DNA from: Enterocloster asparagiformis
GTDB lineage: Bacteria > Bacillota > Clostridia > Lachnospirales > Lachnospiraceae
Direction of reading: 5' to 3'
Length of the DNA stretch: 62,859 nucleotides
Assembly (NCBI GenBank): GCA_018380885.1
Contig: JAGZSY010000029.1
Location: 1-62,859 of the forward strand
Shown: positions 1 to 7,574 of the stretch, piece after piece
How positions within the stretch are numbered: position 1 is the first letter of the stretch
Layout of the letters: each line of letters begins with the position of its first letter
Made by a program: the position numbers and the translations under genes
Notes under the pieces: generated by a model
Databases searched by the model: none
Told to the model about the DNA's origin: nothing
Seen by the model: only the letters and a program-made list of their open reading frames with translations

Positions 1-100
1 CTGCATAAGAAGAACGAACCCATCCGCCCAGATTATTGCCACGTAAATAAAGATCGGTAGCAGTAGGTACCCACCCTTCCCAAGTTCCCGTAATACCCAA
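1..100 (-). CDS. Variable cassette 1 (partial, runs off the left edge)
   Basis: Only the first 33 codons are in the window. It opens TTG-GGT-ATT-ACG and encodes GITGTWEGWVPTATDLYLRG, the same opening as the ten whole units to its right, so the array continues leftward beyond position 1. A ten-base T run (minus strand) lies immediately before the TTGGG core. There is no Shine-Dalgarno sequence or ATG in front. How many more units follow cannot be seen. Confidence 0.7.
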   Translation of the reverse strand, partial: MGITGTWEGWVPTATDLYLRGNNLGGWVRSSYA

Positions 101-145
101 AAAAAAAAGAGCAGAACTAGTATTCAAATCAATTTTTTGTATATT

Positions 146-625
146 TTATTCTATCCAAATTCGATATACGTATCCCTCCCACCCCTGTGGGCCGACTTCT
201 TCGTTTACATTATTTATTCTGTAATGGGGTATTTTTATTATAATTGGAGATGTAAATGATGCATTTGTTAAACTAGTAGTTATGGTATAAGTTGATCCTA
301 CAGTAACATTATTTGCTTGGCCTGTTCCGATTATGCTTTCGCTTGCATTTTTTCTATGTGCCACAACTTTTATTCTGGAAGAATAAGTATTACTTGCTGT
401 CAGTGTTAATCTGGTTATATATATTTGCGTTTTTAAATATTTGTATCCAGAATAATTATATGATTTTCCAGACGTAAGAATTGGCATTCCATTACCGGTG
501 TTTAAAATCCCTCCACTCTCAAAAGAAATGTTAAAATTTGCAGTAAAATTTGCAGCATTATTCCCACGAATGTAGAGATCTGTGGAGGTAGGAACATACC
601 CTTCCCAGATTCCCGTAATACCCAA
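146..625 (-). CDS. Variable cassette 2, candidate tail-fibre receptor-binding domain
   Basis: A 159-residue frame opening GITGIWEGYVPTSTDLYIRG and closing YRIWIE. The middle is rich in Ser, Thr, Asn and alternating hydrophobics (FESGGI, YNYSGYKYLKTQIYI), which reads as a beta-sandwich of the kind found at phage fibre tips; this fold is inferred. The only in-frame initiator is a TTG inside the conserved core, preceded by ten T residues and no ribosome-binding site. The spacer to the preceding unit's stop is about 30 bases. The missing signals suggest a silent donor that needs fusion to another gene, though weak coupled translation cannot be excluded. Confidence 0.65.
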   Translation of the reverse strand: MGITGIWEGYVPTSTDLYIRGNNAANFTANFNISFESGGILNTGNGMPILTSGKSYNYSGYKYLKTQIYITRLTLTASNTYSSRIKVVAHRKNASESIIGTGQANNVTVGSTYTITTSLTNASFTSPIIIKIPHYRINNVNEEVGPQGWEGYVYRIWIE

Positions 626-656
626 AAAAAAAATACAGAACCTCGTTTGAACTATC

Positions 657-1148
657 CTATGATAGCCATATGCGATAGATATTATATTTGAACGTTACTT
701 GGTATGGGTTGTTGTGGCCAATTAAGATATATCTAGTTGCTGCAAAATTTTGGCAATTTAGAGATAAAGTAAACCCTCCAGCAATTCCTAAACTTCGTTC
801 AATTATAAGGTCTGGTGTGCCATCATAGTTTCCATATGAGTTGGCTTTTGTTTGTGATACCATAATAGCAACAACTCCACCTCCTGGTTGGGTCACATAT
901 CCTTCTAAGTTAATATAATTGTATTTGGTCAGGTCGATTTGATTAAAAAAATATATACTTGGATAGTATGCACCCTGACCATTTATAGAATACTTTTGCG
1001 CAGATATCATCCCAGATTCAGCTACAAAATAAGCAGATACTCCTGTTTTCAATCCTACTATACTTCCTGCAATGCTAGATATAATACCCCTTATGTATAG
1101 GTCGGTCGCAGTTGGTACATATCCCTCCCAAGTTCCGGTAATACCCAA
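657..1148 (-). CDS. Variable cassette 3
   Basis: A 163-residue frame opening GITGTWEGYVPTATDLYIRG and closing YNIYRIWLS. The interior differs almost completely from cassette 2 (a glycine-rich stretch GQGAYYPSIYFFNQIDL and a segment GHNNPYQVTFKYN), so it is not a recent copy. Seven T residues precede TTGGGTATTACC. Of all units its interior is among the least like the FESGGI/YNLTPY subtype. No independent start signal is visible. Confidence 0.62.
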   Translation of the reverse strand: MGITGTWEGYVPTATDLYIRGIISSIAGSIVGLKTGVSAYFVAESGMISAQKYSINGQGAYYPSIYFFNQIDLTKYNYINLEGYVTQPGGGVVAIMVSQTKANSYGNYDGTPDLIIERSLGIAGGFTLSLNCQNFAATRYILIGHNNPYQVTFKYNIYRIWLS

Positions 1149-1169
1149 AAAAAGACTAACAATTTTGAA

Positions 1170-1637
1170 CTAACTTAACCAGATATGATAAACCCAAAAA
1201 TCACATCCACGTTTAGTCATTGATCCGTCTGGCATTACTCTGGAATGTGAAAAATCAATATATATTGGAATAGTGAATGAAGCAACTGCAAGGTTGACGC
1301 TCATATCAAATATCTGACCTGTGGTAATGTCTTTTTTTAGAGAAGTTGAAAAAAAATCAGATGAACTTTTCCCTACTTTAAGCTCAATGGCCGAATAAAG
1401 TGAACCTGATAGTGAGCTTGAATTATATAAATATATTTGAAAGTTTAGGTAGTTATAAGATGATAAATTATATAATTTTCCTGTAACGAGGTTGGCCACA
1501 GAAGTTCCTGTGCCATGATGAATACCACCACTTTCAAAAGTAAAATTGCTTCCTGTAAAATTAGCAGTATTGTTTCCTCGTAAGTACAGATCTGTAGCGC
1601 TTGGTACATATCCCTCCCAAGTACCTGTAATACCCAA
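1170..1637 (-). CDS. Variable cassette 4
   Basis: A 155-residue frame opening GITGTWEGYVPSATDLYLRG, with FTFESGGI and YNLSSYNYLNFQIYL in the middle and YHIWLS at the end. It belongs to the same subtype as cassettes 2, 6 and 10. The Thr codon after the core is ACA here, against ACG or ACC in neighbours, while GGT-ATT is unchanged. A seven-T run precedes the core. Confidence 0.62.
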   Translation of the reverse strand: MGITGTWEGYVPSATDLYLRGNNTANFTGSNFTFESGGIHHGTGTSVANLVTGKLYNLSSYNYLNFQIYLYNSSSLSGSLYSAIELKVGKSSSDFFSTSLKKDITTGQIFDMSVNLAVASFTIPIYIDFSHSRVMPDGSMTKRGCDFWVYHIWLS

Positions 1638-1669
1638 AAAAATAGGATAAAAATGTTGGCTGAAACGAA

Positions 1670-2104
1670 TCAGCTCAACCAGACACGATATAGATACCCA
1701 TTGAATCTACCACAATATGGATATCTCCCTCCATTAATTTGAGATATATTTATAGAATACGTATTTTCTCCTATGGGTACTATAAAAGACTCGGTACTTG
1801 CTCCATAGTGTATATAATCTAAAATGTTGCTTGTATGCCATCCGAAAATTTTTGCACTAGTGGTAATTGATGTCGATGAATAGATCTTAAAGTTCAAATA
1901 ATTATATCCTGTAAAGTCAACTATATTTTTAGCAATTATAAGCATTGAATTATTAGAAGTACGGAAATAAACCTGTCCTGACTCAAAAACAATATTCTCC
2001 ACATCTGCCTTACTTCCAGGCATGAAGTTGGAATAGTTGTTTCCATAGAGGTATAGATCAGTCGAAGTTGGAACCCAACCCTCCCAAGTACCGGTAATAC
2101 CCAA
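1670..2104 (-). CDS. Variable cassette 5
   Basis: A 144-residue frame opening GITGTWEGWVPTSTDLYLYG and closing YRVWLS. It has the Trp variant (EGWVP) shared with cassettes 1 and 7. The interior carries FTGYNYLNFKIYS, echoing the YNLTPY..LN strand pair of other units. The homopolymer before the core is only four T residues, the shortest uninterrupted run among cassettes 1-10. Confidence 0.62.
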   Translation of the reverse strand: MGITGTWEGWVPTSTDLYLYGNNYSNFMPGSKADVENIVFESGQVYFRTSNNSMLIIAKNIVDFTGYNYLNFKIYSSTSITTSAKIFGWHTSNILDYIHYGASTESFIVPIGENTYSINISQINGGRYPYCGRFNGYLYRVWLS

Positions 2105-2122
2105 AATAAAAATTAAAACAAA

Positions 2123-2602
2123 TCAACTAAGCCATATACGATAACAATAACCCGAAATACTAGTTGAAGTATGTGATCCAGCGGTGGTATACCCACCATT
2201 AACTTTTATACTCAGTCCATTGGCGACATACGACACGCTTGCTATATTAAGACTCATTATATATGATCTATTAATATCAGTTGATAGACCACTGAGATCA
2301 ACACTTCCAATGATGTTTCCCGATGAAGTACTCGTTGATTTGTATATCTCTAAATATAGGTATTGTGACACTGCTGTGGTTGCCCAAAAAGTAATATACA
2401 TTTCAATATTTATTCTAGTGTATGGTGTTAGATTGTATGACCGAGAGGTTGTTACCCAAAGTGTGCCTCTATTAACCATAATACCTCCCGATTCTAAGGT
2501 GGTATAACTATTGCTTGGTTTAAAACCCGCAATGTTATTTCCTCTCAAGTATAGATCTGTTGCTACCGGTACATACCCTTCCCAGGTTCCTGTAATACCC
2601 AA
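2123..2602 (-). CDS. Variable cassette 6
   Basis: A 159-residue frame from the core TTG, opening GITGTWEGYVPVATDLYLRG and closing YCYRIWLS. The frame is open nine codons further upstream (to 2629), but that extension overlaps the end of cassette 7 in a different frame and has no ribosome-binding site. I therefore start it at the core like the others. The interior carries TLESGGI and YNLTPYTRINIEMYI. Confidence 0.62.
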   Translation of the reverse strand: MGITGTWEGYVPVATDLYLRGNNIAGFKPSNSYTTLESGGIMVNRGTLWVTTSRSYNLTPYTRINIEMYITFWATTAVSQYLYLEIYKSTSTSSGNIIGSVDLSGLSTDINRSYIMSLNIASVSYVANGLSIKVNGGYTTAGSHTSTSISGYCYRIWLS

Positions 2603-2616
2603 AAAAGAAATATATA

Positions 2617-3051
2617 TTACGAAAGCCAAATATGAGATATTCTTGTGTGTGCGTTCATGTCAGGATATTCCCCACCAGTAATTCCACCAATCGATAAATA
2701 ACTGTCTAAATTAAAGGCTGTTAACTGTGAAATATCAATGCTCCATACGCTCCACACATTTCCTTGTGCGCTTATCGTTACCATGTTGCAAATACCTGCA
2801 ACATTAGCTAACGATAATGTGCTTGTACTTGGATAAGAATTTATTGCACCGTATATATTTAACATGCTGTAGCTACTTACATCTTTGGAACCTAAATTTA
2901 TATGGATAAATGAAGTTGTTTTATTATGATATATCCATGTATTACTCACAATACAATTGGCTCTGCAGCCTGCCCCTGGAGCGAAAATTCCATTATAAAA
3001 TATGTCTGTAGGCACAGGAACCCACCCTTCCCAGGTTCCCGTAATACCCAA
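2617..3051 (-). CDS. Variable cassette 7
   Basis: A 144-residue frame opening GITGTWEGWVPVPTDIFYNG and closing SHIWLS. The interior (GAGCRANCIVSN, DVSSYSMLNIYGAI) departs from the FESGGI subtype and has two nearby Cys residues. The spacer to the core of cassette 6 is about 14 bases, T-rich and without a Shine-Dalgarno sequence. Confidence 0.62.
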   Translation of the reverse strand: MGITGTWEGWVPVPTDIFYNGIFAPGAGCRANCIVSNTWIYHNKTTSFIHINLGSKDVSSYSMLNIYGAINSYPSTSTLSLANVAGICNMVTISAQGNVWSVWSIDISQLTAFNLDSYLSIGGITGGEYPDMNAHTRISHIWLS

Positions 3052-3074
3052 AAAAAGATTAACACGTACTAGAA

Positions 3075-3521
3075 TTATGATAAATAAATTCTTTGTATGT
3101 AAATCTGTGCAGCATCCGCATTTGAAGTGCCACTACTCTCTGCATGCATAGTAAAATTTATATTAGAAGTTAATTGATAGATGCTAATATCAAAAAATAC
3201 AGTTTGAAAACCATTAACTACAATCGGAGCTGTTATTAATGATAAATTGAGATTATCAAATTTAATATTAAAACCTTTTGACCATGCTCTAACACCTACA
3301 AACTTTATATTTAATTTGCTATAAGGTGTTAGATTATATGAATTGCTGCTTTTAAGATAAGCATTATTATTACCTCCACTTCCTATATAAATTTGGTTAC
3401 TATCAAACCTAACACTGGCAAGGGCCATACAAGTACCTGCGAATTTTGCATTATTTGCACCATTGTAATACAGGTCATTTACACCGCCAATGTACCCTTC
3501 CCAAGTACCGGTAATACCCAA
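3075..3521 (-). CDS. Variable cassette 8
   Basis: A 148-residue frame from the core, opening GITGTWEGYIGGVNDLYYNG: the only unit in which VP after EGY is replaced by IGG. It ends IYIQRIYLS. The reading frame is open 18 codons upstream through a ten-T run and into the end of cassette 9, but in another frame and with no ribosome-binding site. Interior strand SYNLTPYSKLNIKFV matches the common subtype. Confidence 0.6.
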   Translation of the reverse strand: MGITGTWEGYIGGVNDLYYNGANNAKFAGTCMALASVRFDSNQIYIGSGGNNNAYLKSSNSYNLTPYSKLNIKFVGVRAWSKGFNIKFDNLNLSLITAPIVVNGFQTVFFDISIYQLTSNINFTMHAESSGTSNADAAQIYIQRIYLS

Positions 3522-3546
3522 AAAAAAAAGAATAAGCAAACATTGA

Positions 3547-4020
3547 CTATGTATACCAAATCTTGCAAATATCAATATATCCTGCTCTTCCTACATACTC
3601 TCCAAATAGAATATATTGATTATTGGTTAGCGCTGATACATTTATTGTTATTATTTTTTCGGAATTAACCGAAGCGTCTCCTCGACTTTTAATGATAAAA
3701 GATGAGTCATCTAATTGGCCGGAAGAACCCATTTTCAACATTGGCGCAACTCCAATTTCAACAGCAGTACTGCTTTGATATGCTAAGTTTATTGAATTAA
3801 TATTATTCATCGATCTCAATGAAAAATAGCAATATGCGCCACCACCGTTTGCATCTTGGATTCTAATACAGTTACTGAGGAAGGTATATCTAGCTAGATT
3901 TCCCCCCGCCCCACTTGGAATAACACTGCCAGCGATTCCATATCCAGGACCAAATACTCCTCGATTATACGGAATTGTATTAGTTGGGACATATCCCTCC
4001 CAGGTTCCTGTAATACCCAA
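3547..4020 (-). CDS. Variable cassette 9
   Basis: A 157-residue frame opening GITGTWEGYVPTNTIPYNRG and closing DICKIWYT, a divergent terminus. The interior is Gly/Ala rich near the start (GPGYGIAGSVIPSGAGG) and shares little with its neighbours apart from the opening block. An eight-T run precedes the core. Confidence 0.6.
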   Translation of the reverse strand: MGITGTWEGYVPTNTIPYNRGVFGPGYGIAGSVIPSGAGGNLARYTFLSNCIRIQDANGGGAYCYFSLRSMNNINSINLAYQSSTAVEIGVAPMLKMGSSGQLDDSSFIIKSRGDASVNSEKIITINVSALTNNQYILFGEYVGRAGYIDICKIWYT

Positions 4021-4041
4021 AAAAAATATATATAAGTAGAA

Positions 4042-4509
4042 CTAACTAAGCCAAATTCTATATATATAGCCTTCAATCCCATAAGTAGCAGTATAGGCTC
4101 CGGAATCATATCTTCCATAGAAACTCATAGATAGTCCTGCTGCTGTATATGAAATTGTGGAAAGACTAAACGAAAATGTTGTATCTACATTTAAAGATAA
4201 TTTTTTATCAAGAGTGCCTATTAGACGACTTGTGGTATCCGATGAATATGATAAAACGGTAGCTCTTACTGTATTATAGTTGTCAGTGGATGTTGTCCTT
4301 ATTAACTTAAATGAAACATTGAGATTTTTGTATGGTGTCAAGTTATATGATTTGGTTGTTTTTATTTCTCCTGATTGTCTTTTGATAAAAATACCTCCAG
4401 ACTCAAATGAGAATCCTTCAACAGAGATCCAATTCGCAATATTATTTCCTCGCAAATATAAATCTGTTGCTACTGGAACGTACCCTTCAAATGTTCCCGT
4501 AATACCCAA
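4042..4509 (-). CDS. Variable cassette 10
   Basis: A 155-residue frame opening GITGTFEGYVPVATDLYLRG and closing YIYRIWLS. Like cassette 11 it carries Phe (ACA-TTT) instead of Trp in the opening motif, so the two promoter-proximal units share a sub-lineage of the 5' block although their interiors differ. Interior: FSFESGGI and YNLTPYKNLNVSFKLI. A six-T run precedes the core. Confidence 0.62.
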   Translation of the reverse strand: MGITGTFEGYVPVATDLYLRGNNIANWISVEGFSFESGGIFIKRQSGEIKTTKSYNLTPYKNLNVSFKLIRTTSTDNYNTVRATVLSYSSDTTSRLIGTLDKKLSLNVDTTFSFSLSTISYTAAGLSMSFYGRYDSGAYTATYGIEGYIYRIWLS

Positions 4510-4524
4510 AAAATAGACTAAAAG

Positions 4525-4959
4525 CTAATAGAACCAAACACGATAAACGTAGACAACAGCATTTACACTACCAATGTGTATATATCTGCTTGCATTGATT
4601 GCAGAGATATTAAGTTTTGCTACAAAACTTTTATTTGTTTCAACATTTGTATCCGCACTAGCCTCTTCCTCATCTTGGCAATACACGCCGTTTTGAGTGT
4701 TAACACTCATCCGAATAGTACTATCAGTCAAAGAATATCCTTCACACGCTATTCCATTATGACCAGTTAAATTTTGAGCTGTATCTGTCGCAATATAGCC
4801 ACTCATACCTGCAAAGCTAGCAGTAATTTGACCACTTTCAAAAGCTAATTTGAATCGATTATTATTGCCAGCTCTCACTAGATTTCTAATATTATTACCA
4901 CGTAAATATAGGTCAGTAACAGTAGGAACGTATCCTTCAAATGTTCCCGTAATACCCAA
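4525..4959 (-). CDS. Variable cassette 11 (right-hand end of the array)
   Basis: A 144-residue frame opening GITGTFEGYVPTVTDLYLRG and closing VYRVWFY. It is the first unit reached by leftward transcription. In-frame codons upstream run TAG-AAT-TTT-TTA-TTG-GGT, so even this unit has only the core TTG as initiator and no Shine-Dalgarno sequence. Its T tract is interrupted (TTTTTTATTGGG), unlike all others, consistent with an array boundary. A sigma-A-like promoter lies about 60 bases upstream. Confidence 0.62.
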   Translation of the reverse strand: MGITGTFEGYVPTVTDLYLRGNNIRNLVRAGNNNRFKLAFESGQITASFAGMSGYIATDTAQNLTGHNGIACEGYSLTDSTIRMSVNTQNGVYCQDEEEASADTNVETNKSFVAKLNISAINASRYIHIGSVNAVVYVYRVWFY

Positions 4960-5017
4960 TAAAAAATTCTATCACGTTTTCTGATTATTAAAATTTACAT
5001 TTCTCAAACATATCTAA

Positions 5018-5046
5018 ATTATATCCTATCTACCACAGTTCTACAA
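5018..5046 (-). promoter_or_regulatory. Predicted sigma-A promoter reading into the cassette array
   Basis: Minus strand: -35 TTGTAG (5046-5041), 17-bp spacer, -10 TATAAT (5023-5018). It would give a leader of roughly 50 bases ending at the cassette 11 core. The surrounding DNA is very AT-rich, so a chance match is possible. If real, it either expresses cassette 11 or makes RNA through the array. Confidence 0.45.
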
Positions 5047-5126
5047 GGTGTTCCGTACATCATCAAAAATCACAACATCTTTTCAATTTTTATCAAATTA
5101 CATTTTTCAATGAAAGGAATCAAATT

Positions 5127-6104
5127 ATGGACAATGCATATGCAAAAGGAAAAAAATTATTTTGGGGAGACTATTTTCAGTATACCCCCACAGGTGTTAA
5201 TCTCGCCAAAAGAGCCAATAAATATATTACCGACGGATCAAAAGTTAAAAGAGGTGATCTTGCCTTCTTGTACTATTCTTCTCTTGGCCGGGTTGGCCAT
5301 GTCCTGGCAGCTTATGTTGTAGCTGTAAATACATCTAATAAAACTATCCATGTTAAGTCAATTGAAGGTAATACTTCTGGAACTGCTTACGAACGTAATG
5401 GTGGAATGGTTGCCATAAAAGAGTATACAATTAAATTCAATGAAATAGGTGGCAAAAACAAATTCAACGGATTTGCTCGCCCAATGTATGGAGATGATAC
5501 TTGCACAGCAGATGAATTTATTGAGGTTTTGGAGGGTGAAGTAGGCTATATCGAAAAGACTTCAAACAGCCACTTAGATGATAAGACCGCCAATGCTGGT
5601 AACAACAATTATACAAAATACGGAAAATGGTATGGTTACAATGGCGTCGCCTGGTGCGCACAATTCCAATCTTGGTGTGGCTACATGGCGTGTAAAAAAC
5701 ACATGGAACGTACAAGAACCGGATGGGAGCTACAATCAAATGGAACTTGGAAATATCAAATTAATGGAACATATGTAAAAAATGCATGGAAACAAATTAA
5801 TACTGTCGCAGGACTGCAATGGTTTGTCTTTTCTGGAGACGGAACTATGGTTACGGGTTGGTTTGGGAACGAAGCAAACGATTGGTACTACATGAATCCG
5901 GCAGATGGAGCTATGCTCGCAGCGCAGTGGTTTGAAGTCAATGGGAAGTGGTACTATGCAACAAAGTCTGGACAGACTGCAAAAAATACATATGTTAAAT
6001 CTACAACTCCCGGAGTCTATTGCTGGATTGGGGAGGATGGATCATGGGATGAAAAATTTGATACTACATCTCCAGATTTAATGAAATACGAATTAGCTGA
6101 ATAA
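5127..6104 (+). CDS. Phage endolysin-like CHAP/NlpC-type protein with choline-binding-type repeats
   Basis: A 325-residue protein that probably cuts peptidoglycan during phage lysis. The start is fixed by AAAGGA eight bases before ATG. Residues about 40-120 resemble the histidine half of a CHAP/NlpC-P60 hydrolase (KRGDLAFLYY, GRVGHV, IEGNTSG, ARPMYG). Residues about 128-195 resemble the cysteine half (KYGKWYG, WCAQFQSWC). Residues about 200-300 carry Trp/Tyr-rich cell-wall-binding repeats (GWFGNEANDWYYMNP, QWFEVNGKWYYA). No signal peptide is seen, so export would need a holin. The half-domain order (His half before Cys half) is odd. It is followed 18 bases later by the membrane protein gene, an apparent two-gene lysis unit closed by a terminator. 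Confidence 0.75.
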   Translation: MDNAYAKGKKLFWGDYFQYTPTGVNLAKRANKYITDGSKVKRGDLAFLYYSSLGRVGHVLAAYVVAVNTSNKTIHVKSIEGNTSGTAYERNGGMVAIKEYTIKFNEIGGKNKFNGFARPMYGDDTCTADEFIEVLEGEVGYIEKTSNSHLDDKTANAGNNNYTKYGKWYGYNGVAWCAQFQSWCGYMACKKHMERTRTGWELQSNGTWKYQINGTYVKNAWKQINTVAGLQWFVFSGDGTMVTGWFGNEANDWYYMNPADGAMLAAQWFEVNGKWYYATKSGQTAKNTYVKSTTPGVYCWIGEDGSWDEKFDTTSPDLMKYELAE

Positions 6105-6122
6105 CAAAGAGGATATTTTATA

Positions 6123-6701
6123 ATGGACATACTAACATCTTTTACCGATTTTTATGATGTATGGAAAAGAATTGATAAGTGGTTATTGATTTCACTTTTG
6201 ATTTTAGGTTTCGAAATCGTCAAAATTATTATGGGGCATTTACATAAAGCGGGAGCTGGAAGTTTCAAATTTTTGGAAAAGTATCGCGAATTTATGAATC
6301 GCCGAGAACATAACCAAAAAAATATAGAAATGATTGACGAGTTAAAATCTGAAATCAAAAAATGCAATGATAAAATGAATGTAATTTCCACTATGATGGT
6401 TGAGCTTAAAACAATAATTGAACAGAATGATAAAAAGAATAGTGCCGAACACATGGAAATGGAACTTCAGAGAAATAATGCCCGTAGAGAAAATCTAAAG
6501 CAGGAACTCTACGCTGCTTATTACAAATACAAAGATCGAGCCGAGCGAGAAGGAAAACGCGAACTATCATCTGTAGAATATGAAGGTTTTTGGTCTATGT
6601 TCCATGAGTATGAATCGCCACCGTTAAACGGAAATGGACAAGTTCACTCCGTTATAGAAGTTTACATGAGAGGTTTTATTGAAAATCCAAATCGTGAATA
6701 A
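6123..6701 (+). CDS. Membrane-anchored coiled-coil protein of the lysis module (possible holin-like)
   Basis: A 192-residue protein with one hydrophobic segment near residues 19-38 (WLLISLLILGFEIVKIIMG), then a long charged, coiled-coil-rich region (about 50-140) and a C-terminal part with YEGFWSMFHEYESPP. It lies 18 bases after the endolysin and before a strong terminator, the usual place for holin or lysis accessory genes in clostridial phages. A single membrane segment with a large cytoplasmic coil is atypical for a canonical holin, so the role is inferred from context. Confidence 0.6.
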   Translation: MDILTSFTDFYDVWKRIDKWLLISLLILGFEIVKIIMGHLHKAGAGSFKFLEKYREFMNRREHNQKNIEMIDELKSEIKKCNDKMNVISTMMVELKTIIEQNDKKNSAEHMEMELQRNNARRENLKQELYAAYYKYKDRAEREGKRELSSVEYEGFWSMFHEYESPPLNGNGQVHSVIEVYMRGFIENPNRE

Positions 6702-6703
6702 GT

Positions 6704-6728
6704 TGGGGACATTTAGTCCCCATTTTTT
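6704..6728 (+). terminator. Rho-independent terminator of the lysis module
   Basis: Seven-bp stem TGGGGAC/GTCCCCA with an ATTTA loop followed by six T residues, three bases after the stop of the coiled-coil gene. It separates the plus-strand lysis genes from the minus-strand recombinase genes that end at 6735. Confidence 0.85.
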
Positions 6729-6734
6729 ACGCGG

Positions 6735-7574
6735 TCACCATGTTACGATCCTGTCAATAAGCGCTCTTTGTTCCTCTGACGATTTTGTTAAGTATATTTT
6801 TGTTGTTTCAATACTGTCATGTCCCATTAGATCGGCCAGGAGCGATATATCATTAAACCGACTCAGAAAATTAAGCGCAAAAAAGTGTCGAAATGAATGA
6901 GGATATACTGTCTCTTCCGATATTTTGTATTTTTGAGCGAATCTTTTTAGTTGTATTCTTATTCCACGAGGAGTAATTTGCTGCCCTCTCCTATTACAAA
7001 ATATAAATCCGCTGCTTATATTCCGGCTTTTTAACCATTCAAGTGTTTCATCACAAAGTGCATCCGGGAAAAATATGCGCCTCACTTTCCTTCCCTTTGA
7101 ACATAAATCCATATAATTTTGTTCAATATGTTCCACCTTTATTTTTGTCAATTCGCTTACTCTGACACCAGTCGCCCCAAGGAAGCGCACGATAAAATAC
7201 CATTTCATATTCCCATCTTTTTTAAGACGTCTCTTCAATTTTTCAAAATCCTTCTTAGATATTACCTTGTCTAAATAATTACCATTTTGTTGCCGGACAG
7301 ACGAAAGCCTGTAGCCTGGTGTGCAATCTTCCGGTTCTAATTCTTCCAGAAATTTCAAGAACCGATTCACTCCATACACTCTTACATTCACAGTATTAAC
7401 CGTATATCTTTCCAAGAGATAGTTTTTATAAGATTGCAGATTATCAACCGATGGCTCATTATAATGGGAGTAAAATATGTCAACACTTTTACAGTAAGAA
7501 CTAATGGTTTCCTTGCTGGCTCCGTGCCGTGCCAAATCATCAGAAAATGCTTCGATCATCTTTTTGCTATTCAT
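6735..7574 (-). CDS. Tyrosine recombinase (XerC/D-like), second gene of an overlapping pair
   Basis: A 279-residue site-specific recombinase/integrase. The N-terminal SAM-like DNA-binding domain covers about residues 1-95; the catalytic domain carries the full set R138 (ATGVRVSEL), K160 (CSKGRK), H226 and R229 (PHSFRH), H252 (GHDSIETT) and nucleophile Y261 (KIYLTKS). The ATG overlaps the stop of the upstream recombinase (TAATG), so the two are translationally coupled and probably act as a pair, as XerC/XerD do. It is shorter than most prophage integrases, lacking an arm-binding domain, which fits a dedicated switching enzyme. The only obvious repeated DNA site nearby is the cassette core at 1-4959; that link is inference. 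Confidence 0.9.
   Translation of the reverse strand: MNSKKMIEAFSDDLARHGASKETISSYCKSVDIFYSHYNEPSVDNLQSYKNYLLERYTVNTVNVRVYGVNRFLKFLEELEPEDCTPGYRLSSVRQQNGNYLDKVISKKDFEKLKRRLKKDGNMKWYFIVRFLGATGVRVSELTKIKVEHIEQNYMDLCSKGRKVRRIFFPDALCDETLEWLKSRNISSGFIFCNRRGQQITPRGIRIQLKRFAQKYKISEETVYPHSFRHFFALNFLSRFNDISLLADLMGHDSIETTKIYLTKSSEEQRALIDRIVTW

Noticed and set aside
2184..2507. Open plus-strand frame through cassette 6 (also similar frames at 3393-3668 and 4280-4516)
   Set aside because: Antisense shadows of the cassettes with no ribosome-binding site or recognisable protein.
1..4959. CRISPR-like array because of regular repeats
   Set aside because: The period is about 450-525 bp, the spacers are open reading frames, and the repeat is inside coding sequence.
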